13,020 nucleotides of DNA from Undibacterium sp. (GTDB taxonomy: Bacteria; Pseudomonadota; Gammaproteobacteria; Burkholderiales; Burkholderiaceae_D). This document shows positions 8,797 to 13,020 of the stretch, piece by piece. Under the pieces are notes generated by a model, which was given only the letters and a program-made list of their open reading frames with translations, did not search any database and was not told where the DNA came from. Position 1 is the stretch's first letter. Each line of letters opens with the position of its first letter. Position numbers and translations under genes: made by a program. The stretch covers positions 1 to 13,020 of the forward strand of contig JAIELM010000538.1 of assembly GCA_019752975.1 (NCBI GenBank). The letters run 5' to 3'.

Positions 8797-8802
8797 GCAG
8801 TA

Positions 8803-8835
8803 TTTTTGAGGTGTTTTTGAGGCGTTTTTGAGGTA
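8803..8835. repeat. three 11-bp tandem repeats (TTTTTGAGGYR)
   Basis: Units at 8803-8813 (TTTTTGAGGTG), 8814-8824 (TTTTTGAGGCG) and 8825-8835 (TTTTTGAGGTA) are head-to-tail copies differing only in the last two bases. The 11-bp period is close to one DNA turn, so the boxes line up on one face. They end about 37 bp before the -35 element of the small RNA. Confidence 0.8.
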
Positions 8836-8860
8836 TACGCATTTGATATATCTGGTATAC
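8832..8860. repeat. GGTATAC boxes 22 bp apart
   Basis: GGTATAC occurs at 8832-8838 and again at 8854-8860; the GTATAC core is itself a palindrome. The spacing of 22 bp is about two DNA turns. The second copy ends 11 bp before the -35 element of the small-RNA promoter. Together with the tandem repeats just upstream this looks like a regulator-binding region. Confidence 0.5.
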
Positions 8861-8871
8861 AAAAATGTGGC

Positions 8872-8900
8872 AAGACAAATTTTCTTCGTTGCGATAAAGT
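8872..8900 (+). promoter_or_regulatory. sigma-70 promoter of the small RNA
   Basis: -35 AAGACA (8872-8877, four of six consensus bases) and -10 TAAAGT (8895-8900, four of six) are separated by 17 bp. Transcription would start near 8907. The promoter has no coding gene ahead of it, only the small RNA ending at the terminator at 8971. Confidence 0.6.
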
Positions 8901-8906
8901 AGCACC

Positions 8907-8971
8907 TGTCTCCTCCAACACCTCCTAAGGTTTGGACTTAACCCGCAGCCAAAAGCTTGCGGGTTTTTTTT
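8907..8971 (+). ncRNA. small RNA with anti-Shine-Dalgarno cores (Betaproteobacteria toxic small RNA type)
   Basis: About 65 nt, between a sigma-70-like promoter and an intrinsic terminator, with no open frame of note. It contains two C/U-rich cores: UCUCCUCC (8909-8916) in the 5' part and CACCUCCU (8919-8926). The second equals the last bases of 16S rRNA around the anti-Shine-Dalgarno site. A stem forms from CCAA (8915-8918) plus ACCU (8920-8923) with AGGU (8928-8931) plus UUGG (8932-8935), with one bulged C and the loop CCUA, so part of the core is displayed. UUUGGACUUAACCCGC then leads into the terminator stem. From memory this fits the RNA family named 'Betaproteobacteria toxic small RNA', found through DNA that could not be cloned in E. 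coli. It could pair with ribosome-binding sites; that role is inferred. Confidence 0.75.
8940..8971 (+). terminator. strong intrinsic terminator of the small RNA
   Basis: AACCCGC (8940-8946) pairs with GCGGGTT (8959-8965). AGC (8947-8949) can also pair with GCT (8955-8957) around a short A-rich loop. Eight T residues (8964-8971) follow. The T run is on the plus strand only, which shows that transcription arrives from the left and not from the minus-strand DUF3567 gene. Confidence 0.92.
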
Positions 8972-9028
8972 GCTCTACGCAAAGTTCTTCGCTAGAATTT
9001 GAGATGGCGAACATGGAGTGCTTTAGGA

Positions 9029-9286
9029 TCAATGTAAAGAGACCGACTGTCCCATAAAGGTATCGAATTTCCCTAAAAAATCATCGATTTCTTCTATGCT
9101 GGGTTCCTGTGCAATTAGTTCTTGAACATCTTGCCGAAAACTCTCGGCTGAAATTCCTCCGATAAAGCACTCACGACACACTGCCTTATCGGTAATTTCG
9201 TAAGCGCCAAAACGTAAATGTTCATTGTTTAATTCCACACCGTACTCGACCACACTATATTGATCACTATTATAGATAATGTTCAT
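9029..9286 (-). CDS. DUF3567-family protein
   Basis: 85 residues from the ATG at 9286. The frame extends to an ATG at 9340, but only the 9286 start has a strong ribosome site (GAGGAG, five or six bases upstream), and MNIIYNSDQYSVVEY is where relatives begin. The sequence matches the DUF3567 family of Burkholderiales: GAYEITDK, then ECFIGGISAESFRQDVQELIAQEPSIEEIDDFLGKFDTFM and a closing VSLH. It is a small acidic soluble protein with no signal peptide. Two cysteines at residues 37 and 40 (CREC) lie where I expect relatives to have other residues, so they are probably not a conserved metal site. Function is unknown. The small RNA lies just downstream but on the opposite strand. Confidence 0.88.
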   Translation of the reverse strand: MNIIYNSDQYSVVEYGVELNNEHLRFGAYEITDKAVCRECFIGGISAESFRQDVQELIAQEPSIEEIDDFLGKFDTFMGQSVSLH

Positions 9287-9291
9287 TTTCA

Positions 9292-9297
9292 CTCCTC
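9292..9297 (-). promoter_or_regulatory. ribosome binding site fixing the DUF3567 start
   Basis: GAGGAG on the minus strand lies six bases before the ATG at 9286 and decides this start over the ATG 54 bp upstream. It is the strongest Shine-Dalgarno sequence in the window and could pair over six bases with the first C/U core (CUCCUC, 8910-8915) of the neighbouring small RNA. Confidence 0.75.
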
Positions 9298-9352
9298 GGT
9301 TACCGGAATTATTTCCTTTAGGAACATTACGGCAAAGCAAGGGATAACTTTA

Positions 9353-9375
9353 TAGGGTGGTACAAAATCACCCTA
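9353..9375 (-). terminator. hairpin downstream of the ntrX/CobW-like genes
   Basis: TAGGGTG (9353-9359) and CACCCTA (9369-9375) are perfect inverted copies around a nine-base loop, 20 bp past the stop of the CobW-like gene. In the transcribed direction it is followed by TAAAGTTATCC, without a U run, so it may be a weak terminator, a 3'-end stabiliser or an operator for DUF3567, which begins 67 bp further on. Confidence 0.35.
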
Positions 9376-9395
9376 GGAATAGTGCATAAAAATTA

Positions 9396-9776
9396 CTAAA
9401 ATACCGTTACATCCTCTAGATTTAACAATGCGCCATAATCATGAGCTGCGATCATCGTTCGCAAACCCTCTAAATGGCTAGCGTCCTGTATCGCGATAAA
9501 TAAAATATCTGGCTTTAGACGTAATAGCCGCGTGAGCGTCACGCGCATAACCAAATTGCCTATGCAACATAAGCAACCTGGCGCTGTACGCACAATGGTA
9601 AGTTTTTTTGTATTACTCAGTGACAATGAAGCAGTTGGTAAGCCTTCCATGATTACCGCGCAAACCAAGTTTTCACCCAGTAACGCTAAGCGACTGGCGA
9701 TATGATCTTCGCGCTCATGATATTTCCCTCCTGCGAGCAAAAAAAGTCGACTCTGCTTATTCTCCGCGTTTTCCAT
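9396..9776 (-). CDS. short CobW/COG0523-like protein lacking the P-loop
   Basis: 126 residues from ATG 9776. GTG 9794 is also possible; neither has a clear ribosome site. The match to the COG0523 GTPase/metallochaperone family lies in APGCLCCIGNLVMRVTLTRLLRLKPDILFIAIQDASHLEGLR (65-106), which carries the CxCC motif (Cys68, Cys70, Cys71) and the following helix and strand. The N-terminus has the first beta-strand (LFLLAGG) but then KYHERED where GxxGxGK(T/S) should be, so GTP binding in the normal way is unlikely. The C-terminal domain of the family (full length 300 or more) is absent. It may be a metal-binding remnant or a protein with a new job. The gene overlaps the end of ntrX by about 20 bp, so it is cotranscribed and probably translationally coupled. 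Confidence 0.65.
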   Translation of the reverse strand: MENAENKQSRLFLLAGGKYHEREDHIASRLALLGENLVCAVIMEGLPTASLSLSNTKKLTIVRTAPGCLCCIGNLVMRVTLTRLLRLKPDILFIAIQDASHLEGLRTMIAAHDYGALLNLEDVTVF

Positions 9777-10503
9777 ACTTAATGGATTCAACACCCAATT
9801 GTTTGAGTTTACGATAAAGATGGGTGCGTTCTAATCCTGTTTTTTCGGCAACTCTTGTCATGCTACCACCCTCTCGGTACAGGTGGTATTCGAAATAAAT
9901 ACGCTCAAATGCATCACGTGCCTCACGTAATGGGAGATCAAATGAGAGGTTAGCCATCGATGCTTGATGATGGGGTACCATATGGCTACCCATAGAAAAA
10001 TCTCTACTCTCGTAATTCCCGGTAGCACCATGAAAGCCATTGCTGCTACTGCTACCTGTGTGTGCCACCGAAGTATGATGGGCTACTTGCTCTACTGCAC
10101 CCACCCTATGCAATGTCGCCACTGGCCGAACTGGTTCTAAATTTCGACTCAGACCTTGCTGTACTGCTTTGAGAAGTTTTTGCAGAGCAATGGGTTTTTC
10201 GAGAAAATTGAGCGCGCCTATGCGGGTCGCTTCAACTGCAGTATCAATAGTGGCGTGTCCAGACATCATGATTACTGGCATATTGAGTAGTCCGTCTCTT
10301 TGCCACTCTTTAAGCAAAGTAACCCCATCAGTATCTGGCATCCAAATATCTAAAAGTACCAAATCTGGACGAGCTTGACTCCGCGCCTCACGTGCTTGTT
10401 GTGCATTTTCTGCCAATAGAACGACGTGTCCCTCATCGCCTAAAATTTCCGAGAGCAGTTCTCGGATTCCCATTTCATCGTCAACGACTAATATGTTCGC
10501 CAT
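9757..10503 (-). CDS. ntrX: NtrX-type response regulator without AAA+ domain
   Basis: 248 residues. Residues 1-120 are a CheY-like receiver with the acidic pair Asp8/Asp9, phospho-acceptor Asp52, Ser81 and Lys103. Residues about 121-185 are a low-complexity linker rich in His, Ser and Gly. Residues about 190-245 are a Fis-type DNA-binding end (REARDAFERIYFEYHLYREGGSMTRVAEKTGLERTHLYRKLKQLGV), very like the C-terminus of full NtrX. The central AAA+ domain of classical NtrX (about 240 residues with GAFTGA) is missing, so this protein cannot itself activate sigma-54 polymerase and more likely acts as a simple repressor or activator. The join is in frame with no sign of a recent break. The gene lies 139 bp after ntrY, its likely kinase. 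ATG 10503 has GGGA about eight bases upstream. Confidence 0.88.
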   Translation of the reverse strand: MANILVVDDEMGIRELLSEILGDEGHVVLLAENAQQAREARSQARPDLVLLDIWMPDTDGVTLLKEWQRDGLLNMPVIMMSGHATIDTAVEATRIGALNFLEKPIALQKLLKAVQQGLSRNLEPVRPVATLHRVGAVEQVAHHTSVAHTGSSSSNGFHGATGNYESRDFSMGSHMVPHHQASMANLSFDLPLREARDAFERIYFEYHLYREGGSMTRVAEKTGLERTHLYRKLKQLGVESIKYGKRGE

Positions 10504-10642
10504 AGTTTTTATCCCAAAACATATAAACTTATAAATCTATCACGCCGTTCTTCTCTCAATGTTAACTGGAAGCTATCGGCACACAAAGCACCATGATTAA
10601 TACCAGACCAAGATAACACCGACTGCAACGGTATTTCTCAAC

Positions 10643-13020
10643 CTATAACAATGTAGTATTTAATTCAGGTGCCAACTTTAACAGCAAAATCGATACTTTG
10701 GCACCGTTTATATCACTACGGTTTTGAATATCAATTTTCCCTCCATGCTCATCCACAATTTTTTTCACCATTGCCAAACCTAAACCGGTGCCACGTGGCT
10801 TAGAAGTGGCATATGGCTCAAAGGCACGCGCCAAAATCTTAGATGAAAATCCTGGCCCATTATCAATTACCATCAGCCGTATTGCTTTGCGTTCGGATTG
10901 ATCTGCACCGATATAATGTACGATTTCGGTAATGAGATCGATACGCGGATGTTGCCCTGCTTGCTTATTTTCTGTTACTGCATCTTGGGAATTCTGCAGT
11001 AAATTATGTATTACTTGGCGTAACTGAGTTGCGTCACCCATAATTTCCGGTAAGTCCGGTGCTGTTTGCAAATGAATAATATCCCTACCATCGTCGGATA
11101 AATACAAGTGCAAGACATCATCAATTAACGCGCCTAAATTAACTCTGGACAAAACTGCGTTAGGTATTTTGGCATAATCGCGAAAATCATCCACCATTCG
11201 TTTCATAGAACTAACTTGATTTACTATCGTACTGGTACTTTTATCGAGAATCAAGGTGTCCGCTTCACTTAATTTTCCTGCCAACTTCATTTGCAAGCGT
11301 TCTGCCGATAACTGTATAGGAGTTAACGGGTTTTTAATTTCATGCGCCAGACGCTTGGCAACTTCACCCCAAGCAATGGATCTTTGAGCAGAAATAATAT
11401 TGGTAATATCGTCGAACACTAACACATAACCAATACCAGTACCAACTGGTAAATGCGAACCACGGGCTAATAATGTGAGCGCAGTTTCTTCTTTTGTGGG
11501 TGCTTGCAAAAAAGCGGAATTAGGAAAACTATTCGGATTACTATCTGGTGTAAATTCAATTTGCTGCTGCCAATGTTCACGAACTTCACCACCGGCCGCT
11601 TGTGCATGTTGCTCGGAAAATGCTTTAGCAATGACTTCAGCGAAAACCTCCATGCCATCAATCTCCGACAATGGCTGCCCTATCGCTTGATCTAAATTGC
11701 GGCTAAGAATTCGTTCCACCGAATGATTACAACTGACTAAACAAGCTTGCTGATCTAAGACCATAACACCTGCCGACATATTGGCTAATACTGACTCCAA
11801 ATACGCTTTGGCGTTTTCTAATTCACTGCGATTCTTATCTACTGCTGAACGGGCTTCGAACAATTGACGCGTCATCGAATTAAAGGATTGTGTCAAACTA
11901 CCTAATTCATCGGCAGTGGTAGTAATTGGTCGAGGCGATAGATTTCCTTCAGCAACTGCCTTAGTACCTTCAGCTAGCAAGAGTAAAGGTCTCGCCAATT
12001 GGCTAGAGATAAAAAAGGCGGCGGTAATCGCGCCAAAAATAGCAAACAATAGTAACAGGGTTAAAGTGACCAAATACATTGTTTTTAGTCCTGCTTTTGC
12101 ATTAGAGCGCTCTCGATATCTTTCCGCCGCTTCGGTGAATTGATTTGCCTGCCTTTCTAAGTCAGTCGGGACTGCTTGTATCAGCTGTAAATAATGGGTT
12201 TCATTTTGAAAACGTGTACTTAATCCTGAATTGGCTAAAGGAATAATCACCCTTAGGAAGCCGCGAGATTCAGCCTCATTGATATTATGTGACTCAGTAA
12301 AAAGCTTTTGCGTTACATCCTCGCCTGTATGATCATGATGGCTAGAGTAGCGTGCAAATTTGCCCTTTAATTTAACCACCTGTAGCATACCAAGAGAGGG
12401 TAATTCCGGTATCAAATTAGCGGCTAAGGAATTGGCGCTGGCCACGGCGCGCCCACGTTGATTGACTATTGTGACTTCTCTTATCTGCATTTGTTCACGC
12501 AAACGTGATAGTCTAATCGGAAGACTAGAAGCGAGGGTAAGCTCGGAATTATCAGTCAATTGTGATGCGATAATACGCGCCTTGTCTTCGACACTCTGTA
12601 AGGTGGAATCTAAGGCGGTTTGCCCTAAATTGACACCAGAGCCTAGGAAAGGATCAAGCTCCACACCAAACCACGAGTCAATTGAACTAGTGACAAATTG
12701 AACCGATACAAAATAAATTAAAGTACCAGGCACAATACCCGCCAGAGCAAATAAAATCACTAAACGTGTCATGATGCGAGAGCCGAATTCACCGCGTCTA
12801 AAGCGTCTAATGAGTTGCCAAAGTAGTGTTACCACCATCGCCAATAGTATGACAGCAACAATAATATTGACGATCAATAGATAAATGAAATGATCATTCC
12901 TGAGTTGAAATCGACTTGAATTATCTGCCGAAGTCATCAAGAAAAAAAGAAATACCCCCATCAGGGCACCACCTATGACTAATCCATAACGCAAAAACCG
13001 GGTTACTCTAGTTACTCTAA
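10643..13020 (-). CDS. ntrY: nitrogen regulation sensor histidine kinase NtrY, 5'-partial
   Basis: The frame is open through the right edge of the window (codons for RVTRVTRFL precede the TTG at 12994), so the start is outside. Residues are numbered from 12994. TM segments lie at about 2-20, 37-60, 74-100 and 303-330; a large extracytoplasmic domain (about 101-302) lies between the third and fourth. HAMP is at about 330-383 and a PAS domain at about 395-535. The H-box RLAHEIKNPLTPIQLSAERL has His551; the N-box includes Asn664 and Asn668; G1 is DNGPGF (711-716) and G2 is GTGLGL (735-740). The RRFRRGEFGSRIMTRL stretch after TM2 is typical of NtrY. It should phosphorylate NtrX, encoded next, in response to a nitrogen or redox cue. 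The 139-bp gap to ntrX holds no gene and no clear terminator. Confidence 0.95.
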   Translation of the reverse strand, partial: RVTRVTRFLRYGLVIGGALMGVFLFFLMTSADNSSRFQLRNDHFIYLLIVNIIVAVILLAMVVTLLWQLIRRFRRGEFGSRIMTRLVILFALAGIVPGTLIYFVSVQFVTSSIDSWFGVELDPFLGSGVNLGQTALDSTLQSVEDKARIIASQLTDNSELTLASSLPIRLSRLREQMQIREVTIVNQRGRAVASANSLAANLIPELPSLGMLQVVKLKGKFARYSSHHDHTGEDVTQKLFTESHNINEAESRGFLRVIIPLANSGLSTRFQNETHYLQLIQAVPTDLERQANQFTEAAERYRERSNAKAGLKTMYLVTLTLLLLFAIFGAITAAFFISSQLARPLLLLAEGTKAVAEGNLSPRPITTTADELGSLTQSFNSMTRQLFEARSAVDKNRSELENAKAYLESVLANMSAGVMVLDQQACLVSCNHSVERILSRNLDQAIGQPLSEIDGMEVFAEVIAKAFSEQHAQAAGGEVREHWQQQIEFTPDSNPNSFPNSAFLQAPTKEETALTLLARGSHLPVGTGIGYVLVFDDITNIISAQRSIAWGEVAKRLAHEIKNPLTPIQLSAERLQMKLAGKLSEADTLILDKSTSTIVNQVSSMKRMVDDFRDYAKIPNAVLSRVNLGALIDDVLHLYLSDDGRDIIHLQTAPDLPEIMGDATQLRQVIHNLLQNSQDAVTENKQAGQHPRIDLITEIVHYIGADQSERKAIRLMVIDNGPGFSSKILARAFEPYATSKPRGTGLGLAMVKKIVDEHGGKIDIQNRSDINGAKVSILLLKLAPELNTTLL

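Noticed and set aside
8803..8835. Possible CRISPR or mobile-element repeat
   Set aside because: Units are only 11 bp, directly adjacent with no spacers, and no cas, transposase or integrase gene is in the window.
8940..8971. Terminator for the minus-strand DUF3567 gene
   Set aside because: The T run lies only on the plus-strand side of the hairpin; on the minus strand the hairpin is followed by AAGTCC, so it serves the plus-strand small RNA.
9287..9340. Longer DUF3567 protein starting at 9340
   Set aside because: The extra 18 residues have no family resemblance, while the strong GAGGAG site sits in front of the inner ATG.
12992..12994. TTG at 12994 as the start of ntrY
   Set aside because: The frame stays open to the end of the window and no ribosome site precedes this codon; the true start is outside.

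Overview
This window looks like chromosomal core DNA from a betaproteobacterium of the order Burkholderiales, most likely near Oxalobacteraceae (Undibacterium or Herminiimonas type). The evidence is the gene content: a TorF-type porin gene followed by glnK and amtB, ubiK directly before yifB, a DUF3567 gene (a family I know only from Burkholderiales), and ntrY with a short ntrX. Base composition is moderate and even. I see no insertion sequence, integrase, CRISPR array, tRNA or rRNA.

Layout, left to right. The 3' part of a HAD-family hydrolase gene (1-567, +) meets a convergent nitrogen operon at a hairpin (619-650) that can serve both strands. The operon runs on the minus strand in the order torF-type porin (3306-2533), glnK (2521-2183), amtB (2090-663). 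Upstream of it is a near-perfect sigma-54 promoter (3386-3401), and further up are repeated GCACC boxes that resemble NtrC half-sites (about 3670-3702). Between glnK and amtB are two adjacent stem-loops whose arms can also pair with each other. Divergently on the plus strand lie ubiK (3782-4027) and yifB (4040-5566), 12 bp apart, with a small hairpin over the yifB start codon. A membrane chemoreceptor gene follows (5688-7487, +); its product ends in a CheR/CheB-type pentapeptide. It converges with an M20 amidohydrolase gene (8705-7506, -) with only 18 bp between the stops.

The 323-bp gap at 8706-9028 is the most interesting stretch. It carries a small plus-strand RNA gene (about 8907-8971) with its own promoter and a strong intrinsic terminator. 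The RNA has two CCUCC cores, one of which copies eight bases (CACCUCCU) of the 3' tail of 16S rRNA. I think it belongs to the family described as 'Betaproteobacteria toxic small RNA'. Upstream of its promoter are three 11-bp tandem repeats, a pair of GGTATAC boxes 22 bp apart, and a 25-bp palindrome.

The right side is all on the minus strand: the 5'-truncated nitrogen sensor kinase gene ntrY (13020-10643), ntrX (10503-9757), a short CobW/COG0523-like gene overlapping the end of ntrX (9776-9396), and DUF3567 (9286-9029). NtrX here has a receiver and a Fis-type helix-turn-helix but no AAA+ sigma-54 activator domain. The CobW-like protein keeps the CxCC metal-site motif but has no P-loop.

The common theme is nitrogen. 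NtrY/NtrX sense and respond, GlnK and AmtB control ammonium entry, and a sigma-54 promoter (presumably driven by an NtrC encoded elsewhere) would switch on the porin-glnK-amtB operon under nitrogen limitation.
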